A stretch of 64,000 nt of DNA, from NCBI GenBank assembly GCA_946886075.1, contig CAMPHR010000014.1, positions 14,053-78,052 of the forward strand. Reading direction: 5' to 3'. Under the pieces are notes generated by a model. The model saw only the letters and a list, made by a program, of their open reading frames with translations, was not told the origin of the DNA and did not search any database. Positions 11,266-20,748 of this stretch are shown one piece after another. How positions within the stretch are numbered: position 1 is the first letter of the stretch; every line of letters begins with the position of its first letter. The translations under genes and the position numbers were made by a program. This stretch comes from an uncultured Novosphingobium sp. (GTDB lineage Bacteria > Pseudomonadota > Alphaproteobacteria > Sphingomonadales > Sphingomonadaceae).

Positions 11266-11460
11266 GACTGTTACAACTGGGGGACCGTCATGTTCCCCAA
11301 CGGGCTTGGCATCTATCTTCACGACACGCCATCCAGCGACTTGCTCGCTAAGCCGGGGCGGCACTTCACCAATGCTTGTGTGCGGCTGGAGGATGCGCAA
11401 AGCTTGGGACGCTCGTTCTTCGGAAAAACGTTGCAGGCTGAAGGCAGCGAGCCTGAGCAG
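11266..11460 (+). pseudogene. C-terminal relic of an L,D-transpeptidase (YkuD/YcbB type)
   Basis: Directly after the serB stop, the same frame reads WGTVMFPNGLGIYLHDTPSS and then FTNACVRLEDAQSLGRSFFG, ending near GSEPEQ. This matches the catalytic end of periplasmic L,D-transpeptidases (LGIYLHDTP ... SHGCVRLED), which cross-link peptidoglycan. There is no N-terminal domain, no signal peptide and no proper C-terminus. The canonical HGC is changed to NAC, although the Cys remains. I read this as a gene remnant stranded between serB and ruvX. The ATG at 11290 could still open a roughly 98-aa ORF. Confidence 0.65.
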
Positions 11461-11467
11461 TTGAAGG

Positions 11468-11941
11468 CTAAAACCCCGCCATCAAGCCGTCGATTGCACC
11501 CTGCAGAATGTAGCTCGCGGCGAGCTTGTCGACCAGTTCACCCCTTCGCGCCCGGCTCGCATCTGCTTCCAGCAGTGTTCGGGTGACCGCTTGCGTGGAC
11601 CATCGTTCGTCCCACAGCAGGATCGGCAGTCCAAGGTCAGCGATGTTGCGCGCAAAGGCACGGCTGGCCTGACTGCGCGGGCTTTCGCTGCCGTCCAGGT
11701 TGAGCGGCAGGCCAATGACGACGCCCTTCACGAATTGCTGCTCCATGAAGGCAGCCAATGCTATCTTGTCCTTGCTGAATTTGCCGCGCGAAACCGTGTG
11801 CGCCGGGCTGGCGATCGACCAGCCTGCGTCACACAGGGCAAGGCCGATCGTCTTCGTGCCGACATCCATGCCAAGCAAGCGCCCGCCTTGGGGCAGAGCG
11901 TCGCGGAACGCCGCACGATCAGTGGTCAGCAGGACACTCAC
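11468..11941 (-). CDS. ruvX: Putative pre-16S rRNA nuclease / Holliday junction resolvase-like YqgF
   Basis: The 157-aa RNase H-fold protein has [16 protein letters not shown] (first catalytic Asp), [18 protein letters not shown] and [18 protein letters not shown]. YqgF matures the 5' end of 16S rRNA in E. coli. It starts with GTG at 11941, overlapping the end of the upstream DUF3089 gene by four bases (GTGA), so the two genes form a coupled pair. Confidence 0.93.
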   Translation of the reverse strand: MSVLLTTDRAAFRDALPQGGRLLGMDVGTKTIGLALCDAGWSIASPAHTVSRGKFSKDKIALAAFMEQQFVKGVVIGLPLNLDGSESPRSQASRAFARNIADLGLPILLWDERWSTQAVTRTLLEADASRARRGELVDKLAASYILQGAIDGLMAGF

Positions 11942-13056
11942 GGCTTCGTAAAACTTGCCAAGCGGCGGCTCACATCTTCCCGAACATCGCCCCAGAAGAG
12001 ACCATAGTCGTAGACGTGGTAATTATTGCCGGGGAGGGTGAAGGGGCCCATGTCGACGGGCTCGCCGATCATCAATATTCCACTGGTATCGCAGCGCGCG
12101 GGGACGACCCCCTTGATCAGGCGAGGCGGCTTTCCTTCTTCGCGGCTGTCCAGCGTGCCCCGATTGGCGCTGGCAGATGCGGCTCCATTGGCGGTGCCGG
12201 TGATGGGATTGGTGCACAGCATGTGTGTGTGCTTGCGCGGACGTCCGGTAAAGCCAGGCTTGCGCCCAAAGCTTTCGATCATAGGCGAAGGATCAGCAGG
12301 CTCGGCATAGCTTTGCCAGCTGACGATGCAGTGCGCCTGATCGCTCCGCTCGCAGGCTGGCAGGCCAAGCGCAGGCAGGTCCGACTCTACAGACACGGGC
12401 CAACCGACAGCATAAACGGCCGCGATGCGGGATGCCACGGGCTTCCCCGCGATTTGGTCATGCAGCAGCTGGAGCAGATGACGGGAACCCTGGCTGTGCC
12501 CGGCGAGGATCAACGGGCCCGTCGGGTTTGCCTTGAGAAACGCGGCAAACGCCTGGGAAACGTCCCGGTACGCTGCATCCAAAGCCTGATCGCCTGCGGG
12601 CTTGTCGGTCAGGAATGCGCCATAATTTGCCTGCCGGTAGCGCGGTACCCAGACATCGCCTGCCGCGTTGAACGCGCTCGCCTGCCCCTGCACGAAGCGC
12701 CGCGCTGTCGCCAGCGCATCCTTGTCATCCAGGCGCACGTTCCAATGCGCGCTGCCGAACGCGGTGATGTAGGACGTGGGGTGGATGAAGAAGACCGCTG
12801 CCTTGCGGTTGGCCGGAGCGTCCTTCTGCCCGGTGGGCTTCCACAATGCCGGGTTATTCTGGCTAATGTCCGGCCGGGCAATCCACATCCTGGCGTCGTC
12901 ATAGGCCTTGGGCGGCAGCGGGGCGATGGGAGTGAAAGCTTCCCGCGGGACCATCACCGCGCGGATCAACTGCATGCCCCAAGTCCGGTATACCAGCAGT
13001 GCCGCAAGGACCAGCACGATCAGGCTGGCGACGACGTAGAGGAACTTGCGGGCCAA
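11938..13056 (-). CDS. DUF3089 family protein (alpha/beta-hydrolase fold), membrane-anchored
   Basis: The 372-aa protein begins with a single membrane helix ([19 protein letters not shown], residues 4-22). It continues with the DUF3089 domain, including [12 protein letters not shown] and the lipase-like nucleophile elbow [13 protein letters not shown]. The likely role is a periplasm-facing esterase or lipase-like enzyme; the substrate is unknown. The start codon is TTG at 13056, with AGGAG about 9 bases upstream. It overlaps ruvX by four bases. Confidence 0.88.
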   Translation of the reverse strand: MARKFLYVVASLIVLVLAALLVYRTWGMQLIRAVMVPREAFTPIAPLPPKAYDDARMWIARPDISQNNPALWKPTGQKDAPANRKAAVFFIHPTSYITAFGSAHWNVRLDDKDALATARRFVQGQASAFNAAGDVWVPRYRQANYGAFLTDKPAGDQALDAAYRDVSQAFAAFLKANPTGPLILAGHSQGSRHLLQLLHDQIAGKPVASRIAAVYAVGWPVSVESDLPALGLPACERSDQAHCIVSWQSYAEPADPSPMIESFGRKPGFTGRPRKHTHMLCTNPITGTANGAASASANRGTLDSREEGKPPRLIKGVVPARCDTSGILMIGEPVDMGPFTLPGNNYHVYDYGLFWGDVREDVSRRLASFTKP

Positions 13057-13182
13057 TGCTTTGCTCTCCTTGGGCCGACGCGCCCCCTTTGGCCTGCTTC
13101 GACGGCGCCTGTCTGGCGCACGTGCCCCTCAGGCGCAAGTGCGGACTTGAAGCGGGCGTGAGCGGGTGGTAGCGGCGGCGCC

Positions 13183-13470
13183 ATGTCCATAGACCTTCAG
13201 ACCGTAAAGAAGATCGCCAGCCTCTCGCGCATTTCCGTGACGGATGCCGAAGCCGAAGCCATGGTGCCCGAACTCAACAATATCCTTGGTTGGGTAGAGC
13301 AACTGGGCGAGGTGGATGTGACCGGCATAGAGCCGATGACCGCGGTGATCCCGAACAAGCAGCGCCTGCGTGTTGACGCCGTCACGGATGGCGATGTCCG
13401 GGACAAGGTGCTGGCGAATGCGCCACAGGCCGAGCATGGCTTCTTCGCGGTGCCCAAGGTTATTGAATGA
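13183..13470 (+). CDS. gatC: Aspartyl/glutamyl-tRNA amidotransferase subunit C
   Basis: GatC is the small clamp subunit of the GatCAB complex, which converts misacylated Glu-tRNA(Gln) and Asp-tRNA(Asn) to the correct amides. The 95-aa protein starts [17 protein letters not shown] and contains [21 protein letters not shown], both typical. It is the first gene of gatC-gatA-gatB; an inverted repeat separates it from gatA. Confidence 0.96.
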   Translation: MSIDLQTVKKIASLSRISVTDAEAEAMVPELNNILGWVEQLGEVDVTGIEPMTAVIPNKQRLRVDAVTDGDVRDKVLANAPQAEHGFFAVPKVIE

Positions 13471-13481
13471 CGGCGGCAATT

Positions 13482-13559
13482 CCGTTCGCCCTGAGCTTGT
13501 CGAAGGGCCTTACGTCTCTTCAAGAATGGACTGGGCTTCGACAAGCCCAGTTTGAACGG
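13482..13559. repeat. Inverted repeat (sphingomonad REP-like) between gatC and gatA
   Basis: CCGTTCGCCCTGAGCTTGTC begins a left arm that continues with GAAGGGC. The right arm reads GGGCTTCGACAAGCCC and ends TGAACGG. The two arms are complementary over most of their length. The CTTGTCGAAG core is a common dispersed motif in sphingomonad genomes as I remember them. Its right end reaches the ribosome-binding region of gatA. Confidence 0.65.
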
Positions 13560-13569
13560 GGAAAAAAGT

Positions 13570-15054
13570 TTGACTGATCTTACTGATCTGACCGTTGCCG
13601 AAATCCGCGACGGGTTCCGTGGCGGCGATTTCTCCGCGCGCGAAGTGGCACAAGCGTTCAACGCCAATGTTGCCGCTGCCAAGCCCCTGAACGCCTTCAT
13701 CGTGGAGACGCCGGAAAAGGCGTTGGAGGCGGCCGATGCCGCTGACAAGGCGAAGGCAGCGGGCGAGGCGCTGAAGCCGCTTTCAGGCGTGCCGATCGGC
13801 ATGAAGGACCTGTTCTGCACCGAACGCGTGCAGACGACAGCGGCCAGCCATATGCTGGAGGGCTTCACCCCGACCTATGAGTCCACCGTCTCCAAGAAGC
13901 TGTGGGATGCAGGCGCGGGCATGCTGGGCAAGCTCAACCTTGACCAGTTCGCCATGGGTTCGTCCAATGAGACCAGCTATTTCGGCAATGTGATCTCGCC
14001 ATGGCGGCGTGGCGGCGGCGACAATGCCGCTCTGGCGCCGGGTGGTTCGTCCGGCGGATCGTCGGCGGCGATTGCGGCTCGACTTTGCCCGGCGGCGACC
14101 GGCACGGACACCGGTGGATCGATCCGCCAGCCTGCTGCTTTCACCGGCATCAGCGGCATCAAGCCGACCTATGGCCGCTGCTCGCGCTGGGGCATCGTCG
14201 CCTTCGCTTCCTCGCTCGACCAGGCCGGGCCGATGGCGCGGACGGTGCGCGACAATGCGATCCTTTTGGAGACAATGGCGGGCTTCGATCCAAAGGACTC
14301 GACTTCGCTTGATTTGGCGGTGCCGCACTGGGAGGCGGGACTTTCCAGCGATCTGCGTGGCAAGAAGGTCGGTATCCCCAAGGAATATCGTCCCGACGGC
14401 TTGGATGCCGAAATCTCCGCAATGTGGGACAGGGGCATCGAATGGCTGAAGGATGCTGGCGCCGACGTGGTGGAGGTGTCACTCCCGCATACCAAATATG
14501 CGCTGCCGACCTATTACATCATCGCCCCTGCGGAAGCTTCATCGAACCTCGCCCGCTATGACGGCGTGCGCTATGGCCAGCGCGACTTGCCCGATGGAGC
14601 AGGTTTGCAGGACATGTATGCCGCTACTCGCGCCCTGGGCTTCGGGCCGGAGGTCAAGCGCCGCATCATGATCGGCACCTATGTGCTGTCGGCGGGCTTC
14701 TACGACGCCTATTACACGCAGGCGCAGAAGGTGCGAGCGCTGATCGCACGCGACTTCAGTCAAGCCTTTGAAAAGTGCGATCTGTTGCTGACGCCGACCG
14801 CGCCGAGCGCATCCTTCGTGCTGGGCGAAAAGCAGGCGGATCCGCTTGCCATGTATTTGAATGACGTCTTCACCGTGCCGGCTTCGCTGGCTGGTCTCCC
14901 GGCAATGGCAGTGCCGGGCGGGCTGGACCGTCAAGGGCTTCCGCTGGGCCTCCAGATCATCGGCAAGGCGCTCGACGAGCAAACCGTGCTGAACGCGGGC
15001 CTCGCCATCGAAGAACGCGCAGGCTTCACGGCGCGGCCGGAGAAGTGGTGGTAA
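13570..15054 (+). CDS. gatA: Aspartyl/glutamyl-tRNA amidotransferase subunit A
   Basis: GatA is the amidase subunit that releases ammonia from glutamine for the transamidation done on GatB. The amidase-signature catalytic triad is visible: Lys in [10 protein letters not shown], and Ser in the [13 protein letters not shown] run. No ATG fits the family N-terminus. Two TTG codons (13552 and 13570) do, and I choose 13570 (494 aa, [15 protein letters not shown]), because the first lies inside the inverted repeat. Confidence 0.95.
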   Translation: MTDLTDLTVAEIRDGFRGGDFSAREVAQAFNANVAAAKPLNAFIVETPEKALEAADAADKAKAAGEALKPLSGVPIGMKDLFCTERVQTTAASHMLEGFTPTYESTVSKKLWDAGAGMLGKLNLDQFAMGSSNETSYFGNVISPWRRGGGDNAALAPGGSSGGSSAAIAARLCPAATGTDTGGSIRQPAAFTGISGIKPTYGRCSRWGIVAFASSLDQAGPMARTVRDNAILLETMAGFDPKDSTSLDLAVPHWEAGLSSDLRGKKVGIPKEYRPDGLDAEISAMWDRGIEWLKDAGADVVEVSLPHTKYALPTYYIIAPAEASSNLARYDGVRYGQRDLPDGAGLQDMYAATRALGFGPEVKRRIMIGTYVLSAGFYDAYYTQAQKVRALIARDFSQAFEKCDLLLTPTAPSASFVLGEKQADPLAMYLNDVFTVPASLAGLPAMAVPGGLDRQGLPLGLQIIGKALDEQTVLNAGLAIEERAGFTARPEKWW

Positions 15055-15058
15055 CAGG

Positions 15059-15143
15059 CACCGTCATGCCAGCGAACGCTGGCATCTCAGGCCAGATTGA
15101 ACAACATACGAGAAAGATCCCAGCTTTCGCCGGGATGACGGTG
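15059..15143. repeat. Inverted repeat (REP-like) between gatA and gatB
   Basis: The element has outer arms CACCGTCAT (15059-15067) and ATGACGGTG (15135-15143). Inner palindromes are GCCAGCGAACGCTGGC and CCCAGCTTTCGCCGGG. Read in the gatB frame it encodes the PANAGIS...KIPAFAGMT peptide that such repeats often produce as false N-terminal extensions. It fills nearly the whole gatA-gatB gap. Confidence 0.75.
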
Positions 15144-15149
15144 CAGAAA

Positions 15150-16652
15150 ATGACCGAGACAGCATATCGCATTCAGGGCGCAACCGGCGAGTGGGAGGTC
15201 GTGATCGGCCTGGAAGTCCATGCGCAGGTGACGAGCCAGGCAAAGCTTTTTTCCGGAGCGGCCACGGCTTTCGGCGCGGAGCCGAATACGCAGGTCAGCC
15301 TGGTCGATGCGGCAATGCCCGGCATGCTGCCCGTGCCGAACCGCGAATGCATCCGTCAGGCCGTGCGCACCGGGATGGCTATCAAGGCGAAGATCAACAA
15401 ATGGTCGCGCTTCGATCGCAAGAATTATTTCTACGCCGATTTGCCGCAGGGCTATCAGATCAGCCAGCTCTACCATCCGCTGGTCGGCGAGGGTGAGATC
15501 GAGATCAATCTCGACGAGAAAAATCCTGACACGGCGACCAAACGCATCGGCATCGAACGTATCCATGTCGAGCAGGATGCGGGCAAGCTGATGCATGATC
15601 AGCATCCCACGCGCTCCTATGTCGACCTCAATCGGTCGGGGGTGGCGCTGATGGAAATCGTGTCGAAGCCCGACATGCGCTCGCCTGCCGAGGCGGGGGC
15701 CTATCTCTCCAAGCTTCGCACCATCCTGCGCTATGTCGGCTCTTGCGACGGCAATATGGATCAGGGATCGATGCGCGCCGACGTCAACGTGTCCGTGCGC
15801 AAGCCCGGCCATGAATTTGGCACGCGCACGGAAACCAAGAACGTCAATTCGGTACGCTTCGTCATGGCGGTGGTCGAATATGAGGCCAATCGCCAGGTCG
15901 ATGTGCTGGAGGCTGGCGGCACCGTGCTGCAGGAAACCCGCCTCTACGATCCGGACAAGAACGAAACCCGGTCCATGCGGTCGAAGGAAGATGCGCATGA
16001 TTATCGCTACTTCCCAGATCCTGACTTGCTGCCACTCGAACTGGACGATGCATTTCTGGAAGAGTGCCGCCAGTCGCTCCCCGAGCTGCCCGACGCCAAG
16101 CGTCGGCGCTATGAGGAGCAACTGGGTCTTTCCGCCTACAATGCCGCGACCCTCACCGCTGATGCGGACACCGCGCGCTGGTTCGAGGCGCTGCTGGCCG
16201 AGGCTGCGCGGATCCAGAAGAAGAGCGAAGGGGAAGTTGCCAAGGCTTCCGCAAACTGGCTGCTGTCCGAACTTTACGGTGCGCTGAACCGTTTGGGCAA
16301 GACGCTGGAGGACAGCCCCGTTGGTCCGGAAGAGGGCGCGGAATTGCTCGCGCTTGTGGCCGATGGCACGATCAGCGGCACGATCGCCAAGCAGGTATTC
16401 GAGATCATGCTCGAAACCGGCGACCGCGCGCCCAAGATCGTCGAGGAAAAGGGCCTGAAGCAGACCAGCGATACCGGCGCGATCGAAGCTGCGATTGCCA
16501 AGGTGCTCGCCGACAATGGCGACAAGGTCGAACAGTATAAGGCGGGCAAGGAGGCGCTGTTTGGCTTCTTCGTCGGCCAGACGATGAAGGCGATGCAGGG
16601 GAAAGCCAATCCGCAGGTCGTCAACGAGTTGATCCGCAAGGCGCTTGCCTAA
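15150..16652 (+). CDS. gatB: Aspartyl/glutamyl-tRNA amidotransferase subunit B
   Basis: GatB binds the misacylated tRNA and carries out the kinase and transamidase steps of GatCAB. The 500-aa sequence has the [20 protein letters not shown] opening, [17 protein letters not shown] and the C-terminal YqeY-like helical domain ending in [13 protein letters not shown]. The frame runs back to 15045 through the inverted repeat, but the first 35 residues there are repeat-derived. The ATG at 15150 ([10 protein letters not shown]) is the real start. Confidence 0.96.
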   Translation: MTETAYRIQGATGEWEVVIGLEVHAQVTSQAKLFSGAATAFGAEPNTQVSLVDAAMPGMLPVPNRECIRQAVRTGMAIKAKINKWSRFDRKNYFYADLPQGYQISQLYHPLVGEGEIEINLDEKNPDTATKRIGIERIHVEQDAGKLMHDQHPTRSYVDLNRSGVALMEIVSKPDMRSPAEAGAYLSKLRTILRYVGSCDGNMDQGSMRADVNVSVRKPGHEFGTRTETKNVNSVRFVMAVVEYEANRQVDVLEAGGTVLQETRLYDPDKNETRSMRSKEDAHDYRYFPDPDLLPLELDDAFLEECRQSLPELPDAKRRRYEEQLGLSAYNAATLTADADTARWFEALLAEAARIQKKSEGEVAKASANWLLSELYGALNRLGKTLEDSPVGPEEGAELLALVADGTISGTIAKQVFEIMLETGDRAPKIVEEKGLKQTSDTGAIEAAIAKVLADNGDKVEQYKAGKEALFGFFVGQTMKAMQGKANPQVVNELIRKALA

Positions 16653-16725
16653 AGCCGTGCCCGCTGTCTAAACCTCGTCCCGGACAGTGGGAGCGGGGGC
16701 GCTTCCTGTCTTCAGGGGGTGAGAC

Positions 16726-17598
16726 ATGAATGGACGCGGCTTTCTCGCGGGAATTGCGCTGTTGGCGGCCTGCGCTTCGTCGGCGGTTCAAGCTGAAACA
16801 TTGACCAACGACATGGTCGTGTCGCTTGTCCAGGCGGGGTTGGGTGACGATGCCGTGATCGCCAAGGTCAAGGCGTCGGCCGGTCATTATGCCTTGTCTA
16901 CGGACGATCTGATCGCGTTGAAGAAGCGTGGTGTGTCCGGGCCGGTTATCGCGGCGATGATCGAGTCAGGCGCTCAAGGTGCAGTGTCCTCCAAAGCGGT
17001 CTTTTCCGCCGACTCACCTGACCCTATGGTCCCGCACCCTTCCGGCGTTTACATGGCTACCGAGGCGCGCATGGTGCGGATTGATCCGACGACATCGAAC
17101 CAGAGCAAGACGGGCGGCATATTGGGCTATGCCTTCACCGGTGGCATCGCATCCCTCAGCATCAAGGCGGTCATACCCAATATCACCGCGCGTGTCCGCA
17201 CCGGCCGGGCCAGGCCGACCTTCTATTTCTATTTCGATGAGGCGACCCGCGGCCTTTCCCAGGCCGGTGGCGCATCGCTATGGTTGTCCGGCCCAGCCAG
17301 CGCCATCACGTCTCCCAATGAATTCAGCCTCATTCGCTTCGACGTGAAGAAGGACCGTCGTGAAACACGCGTCGGCAGCATGAATCTCGCTGGGGCAAAG
17401 GCGGGGGTGATGGACAAGGACCGCATCCCCTTTGACTATGAACAGGTGACGCCGGGTGTGTTCAAGGTGACGCCTTCATCGGACCTTCCGACGGGCGAAT
17501 ATGCCTTCCTCTATTCCGTCAGCGCGGGTGCTGGCCCCGGCATGTGGGGCAATGGTACAGGCTCCGCACGCATATTCGACTTCGCCGTCCATCCTTGA
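16726..17598 (+). CDS. Exported protein of unknown function
   Basis: The 290-aa precursor has a signal peptide (MNGRGFLAGIALLAACASSAVQA). A short helical domain follows (LTNDMVVSLVQAGLGDDAVIAKVKAS ... LKKRGVSGPVIAAMIES), similar to a small module repeated in many secreted bacterial proteins. The C-terminal half looks beta-rich (PTFYFYFDEATRG, FSLIRFDVKKDRRETRVGS). The Cys in the signal region (AACASS) could alternatively be a lipobox. No enzymatic motif is seen. It follows gatB by 73 bases and may be independent of it. Confidence 0.75.
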   Translation: MNGRGFLAGIALLAACASSAVQAETLTNDMVVSLVQAGLGDDAVIAKVKASAGHYALSTDDLIALKKRGVSGPVIAAMIESGAQGAVSSKAVFSADSPDPMVPHPSGVYMATEARMVRIDPTTSNQSKTGGILGYAFTGGIASLSIKAVIPNITARVRTGRARPTFYFYFDEATRGLSQAGGASLWLSGPASAITSPNEFSLIRFDVKKDRRETRVGSMNLAGAKAGVMDKDRIPFDYEQVTPGVFKVTPSSDLPTGEYAFLYSVSAGAGPGMWGNGTGSARIFDFAVHP

Positions 17599-17714
17599 TC
17601 AGGCGGGACACGCCCCCTGTCAGCGAATCTCTTCGACACGACAGCCAGGAATCCGCCATTGTCCTTGCACAGCCCCTGCTTTAGCGGCAGCGTGCATCAG
17701 ACTTCGGAGGCGGG

Positions 17715-18914
17715 ATGCAGGCAACGACGCGGGTTGACGTAGCGGCAGCGAGGGCCGGAGGCATGGACGTCGGCCAGCTGGAACGGCTCGCAACCTCGCT
17801 TCACGAAAAATATGTGCTGACTGGCAAGCTGCCTCATTTGCGCCTGCTTGTGTCGCGTGACGAGCGCGTCCTGATGTCGCACATCAGCGGCATCGCGCGC
17901 GCGACTGGAGAGCCACTGCAACGAGACTCGCTGTTCCGGATTGCATCGATGACGAAGCCTGTCACCTCGGTGGCCTTCATGATGCTGGTGGAGCAGGGCC
18001 TGGTCGCGCTGGATGATCCCGTGACCGATGTCCTTCCTGAATTTGCGAGACTGACCGTCGGCTTGGATGGGAAGACGCTGAAGCAGCCGATCCGAATGAT
18101 CGACCTGCTGCGTCACACCTCCGGCCTGACCTACGGTCTTCAGCGGCAAACCGCGATCGATGCGGAATATCGCAGGTTCGGGCTCGATGAATTTCAACAG
18201 AAGCGCAGTTCCGATGAGTTCATCAGCGCCTTGTCGCATCTCCCGCTGGAATTCTCTCCGGGGGAACGCTGGAACTATTCGGTGGCGGCCGACGTCCTGG
18301 GAATTGTGATCGAGCGGCTGAGCGGCCTTGACCTCGACAGCTTCTTCAACCAGCGCATTTTCCAACCGCTCGGCATGGGTGACACATTTTTCGAGCTGCC
18401 TGGCGACAAGGTTGAGCGGATGACCGATGCCTGGCAGTTGAGCCAGGACGGGCGCCTGTCGCTTTACGACCGCGGCGCTCGAAGCGGGTGGCGCAGGAGC
18501 CTCAGCTTCCGGTCGGGAGGAGGGGGCCTGATCTCCTCCGCTGACGATTATCATCGTTTTGCGCGCATGCTTTTGCGCGGCGGGGAGCTTGATGGAGCGC
18601 GCCTGCTCCAGCCAGAGACCGTCGCGGCCATGCATGCCAATCACCTTCCGGGCGGTGGCGACCTCGCCCGCCATTCCACTTCCATGTTCAGCGAGGCGGA
18701 TTATGCCGGAATTGGCTTTGGGCTCGGCTTGGCGACCGATCTGGCGACAGGAGAATATTTCTGGGGAGGCGTATTCTCGACCTTCTTCTCTGTCGATCCG
18801 CGCCATGGGATCATCGGATTGCTGATGACGCAGCACTTGCCTTCGAACGTCTACCCGATCCGCCGCGAATTGCGTCAGGCAGTGCGCGGCGCGATCGTCC
18901 CGCGCTTCGGCTGA
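17715..18914 (+). CDS. Serine hydrolase, class C beta-lactamase/esterase family
   Basis: The 399-aa protein has the serine beta-lactamase-like fold. The nucleophile motif is SMTK (in FRIASMTKPVTS, about residue 77), the Tyr motif is WNYSVAADVLG, and a C-terminal GGGLISSADDYHRFARML region is present. Family members include EstB-type esterases and D-aminopeptidases; true AmpC activity is unlikely. No signal peptide is visible, which suggests a cytosolic esterase. An internal ATG at 17763, also preceded by GGAGG, is an alternative start. Confidence 0.88.
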   Translation: MQATTRVDVAAARAGGMDVGQLERLATSLHEKYVLTGKLPHLRLLVSRDERVLMSHISGIARATGEPLQRDSLFRIASMTKPVTSVAFMMLVEQGLVALDDPVTDVLPEFARLTVGLDGKTLKQPIRMIDLLRHTSGLTYGLQRQTAIDAEYRRFGLDEFQQKRSSDEFISALSHLPLEFSPGERWNYSVAADVLGIVIERLSGLDLDSFFNQRIFQPLGMGDTFFELPGDKVERMTDAWQLSQDGRLSLYDRGARSGWRRSLSFRSGGGGLISSADDYHRFARMLLRGGELDGARLLQPETVAAMHANHLPGGGDLARHSTSMFSEADYAGIGFGLGLATDLATGEYFWGGVFSTFFSVDPRHGIIGLLMTQHLPSNVYPIRRELRQAVRGAIVPRFG

Positions 18915-19027
18915 TAAGAGGTTGAACCGTCAATTTACCCTGGCTTAGAAATTTGCACACGCATGCATTGCGGCTATGATGCCGGGCCGAAGACGGTGAA
19001 GCACAAGATGAGCGGCAAGGAGAGCCG

Positions 19028-19741
19028 ATGTTGAATGAAGTAGGCGATCGGCCACAAATCTACTCCAGTCCGGCCATCATCGAACGGCGCAAACGCATCC
19101 TGGCAGAAACGCGAAAGCTGATCGCGGAACAGGGTATCGCCGCTTTCAGCATGAATGAGATCGGACACAGGGCAGGTGTCGCCAAGCGAACCCTATATAA
19201 TGCCTTCCAGACGCGCGAACGGATGATTGCAGCGGCGATCCAGGAATATTTCGACGAACATGTCAGCAAGCTCTCCTACGTTAGCCGACCCGGCACGATG
19301 GAGCATAATATCGAGCGGATGATCTCCATCCTTCAGCGCAACCGGAAGCTGCGGAATTACGTCAAGGCGGTTCTCTCGCTCTATTTCAGCTCGGATGTCG
19401 ATCCCCATATCTGGAGCGCGATCCACGCTCCGGCCGTTCATCATAATCGCCGCTGGATCGAGCGTCTCGCCGCGAAAAAGCAGCTGCAGCCCTGGGTGGA
19501 TGTGGATCAACTGGTCGATGATCTCGTGCGGTTCGAATTTGCGACCATCAACGAATGGGCGCAAGGCCGTATCGCAGATGACCAAGTGATGGTCCGGCTC
19601 GTCAGCAGCTATCTCAGCTGCGTCGCAGGCGCTTTGAAAGGCACTGCACGCAAGGAGGTGGAGGCGCTGCTAAAGGCGATTTCCGACCGCGGTGCCGAAG
19701 CGATACCCATGCCTTCCACCGGTGAGGCGATGGCGGCATAA
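19028..19741 (+). CDS. TetR/AcrR family transcriptional regulator
   Basis: The 237-aa protein has an N-terminal TetR helix-turn-helix (RILAETRKLIAEQGIAAFSM, then HRAGVAKRTLYNAFQTRERM) and a variable C-terminal ligand domain. AAGGAG lies 5 bases before the ATG. It is flanked by the serine hydrolase and the F420-type reductase, all on the + strand, but a terminator follows it, so it does not share a transcript end with the reductase. The target and ligand are unknown. Confidence 0.9.
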   Translation: MLNEVGDRPQIYSSPAIIERRKRILAETRKLIAEQGIAAFSMNEIGHRAGVAKRTLYNAFQTRERMIAAAIQEYFDEHVSKLSYVSRPGTMEHNIERMISILQRNRKLRNYVKAVLSLYFSSDVDPHIWSAIHAPAVHHNRRWIERLAAKKQLQPWVDVDQLVDDLVRFEFATINEWAQGRIADDQVMVRLVSSYLSCVAGALKGTARKEVEALLKAISDRGAEAIPMPSTGEAMAA

Positions 19742-19769
19742 GCCTGGTCATCGACTTGTCCCGGGCGTC

Positions 19770-19795
19770 GGCCGGTGCCTCTAACCGGCCTTTTA
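19770..19795 (+). terminator. Intrinsic terminator after the TetR gene
   Basis: The 7-bp stem GGCCGGT / ACCGGCC with a 7-base loop is followed by TTTTAT, 28 bases after the TetR stop codon. Confidence 0.75.
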
Positions 19796-19893
19796 TCTCC
19801 ACCGTCTGCACGCTAGGGCAAGCGCTGAAAAATCGTGCGTGGATGACAGCTAATTGTTGAACCACACATCACCAAAGCAGGAGAGTATGTTCG

Positions 19894-20559
19894 ATGCAGA
19901 ATGAACAACTGGCGACGATTGCCGTCCTGGGCGGAACTGGCAAGGAAGGCGGCGGGCTCGCGCTGCGCTGGGCGCATAAAGGGCATAAGGTGATCATCGG
20001 CAGCCGGACCGCCGAACGCGCGCAGGATGCCGCTGCGCAAATGAACGAGGTGCTGGGCGGCGACCGCATAACCGGCGCGGCCAACCCAGACGCCGCCGCG
20101 CAAGGCGAAATCATTGTCCTCGCCGTCCCCTACGCCGCGCAGCAGTCCACCGTGCGGGAGGTCGCCAGCGCGCTTGAGGGAAAGATCCTGATCGACGTGA
20201 CCGTTCCCCTCGTGCCGCCAAAGGTCAGCCGCGTACAACTTCCCGATGGCGGATCAGCGGTGGAAGCAGTGCAAAAGATGCTGGGCGAAGGCGTTCGCGT
20301 CGTGTCAGCCTTCCAGAACATCAGTGCCCATCACCTCACCAAACTGGACGAAGATATCGAATGCGACGTCCTGGTTTGCGCCGATGACACGGAAGCGGCG
20401 GACGAAGTTGTAGGTTTGGCGCAGGAAATCGGCCTGCGCGCCTGGAACGCGGGGCCACTTTGCAACTCGGTGGTCGCCGAAGGGCTGACCTCCGTCCTCA
20501 TCGCGCTCAATCGCAAATATAAGGTGCCCGGCTCGGGCATCCGCATCACTGGCGTTTGA
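19894..20559 (+). CDS. npdG: NADPH-dependent F420 reductase-like oxidoreductase
   Basis: The 221-aa protein matches the NADPH:F420 oxidoreductase family. It has an N-terminal nucleotide-binding motif (IAVLGGTGKEGGGLALRWA), the SRTAERA strand end that recognises NADPH phosphate, and the C-terminal LNRKYKVPGSGIRITG ending. Family members move hydride between NADPH and coenzyme F420. F420 is uncommon in sphingomonads and no F420 biosynthesis gene is in the window, so the substrate may differ. AGGAG lies about 11 bases upstream of the ATG. Confidence 0.8.
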   Translation: MQNEQLATIAVLGGTGKEGGGLALRWAHKGHKVIIGSRTAERAQDAAAQMNEVLGGDRITGAANPDAAAQGEIIVLAVPYAAQQSTVREVASALEGKILIDVTVPLVPPKVSRVQLPDGGSAVEAVQKMLGEGVRVVSAFQNISAHHLTKLDEDIECDVLVCADDTEAADEVVGLAQEIGLRAWNAGPLCNSVVAEGLTSVLIALNRKYKVPGSGIRITGV

Positions 20560-20628
20560 TAGCAGGGGACATTATCGGCTCGCCGCCTTCCTCGACGACG
20601 CCGCGGCATTCAGCTGCGGGGCGGGAGG

Positions 20629-20704
20629 TGGTGAGCCCTGCTGGATTCGAACCAGCGACCTACTGATTAAAAGTCAGTTGCTCTACCGACTGAGCTAAGG
20701 GCCC
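20629..20704 (-). tRNA. tRNA-Lys (TTT anticodon)
   Basis: On the minus strand a full cloverleaf reads from GGGCCCT (acceptor) through the D arm GCTCAGTCGGTAGAGC and the anticodon arm ACTGA-CTTTTAA-TCAGT to the T arm with TTCGAAT. The acceptor 3' strand AGGGCTC pairs with the 5' strand, with one G-U. CCA is encoded. Confidence 0.97.
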
Positions 20705-20748
20705 TCTCTTGCGAGGTCCGCACGCACTAGAGGCCGTGATGCGACTGG

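Noticed and set aside
10399..11400. A 333-codon open frame antisense to serB
   Set aside because: It mirrors the codon structure of serB, has no ribosome-binding site or recognisable domain, and serB has complete HAD motifs.
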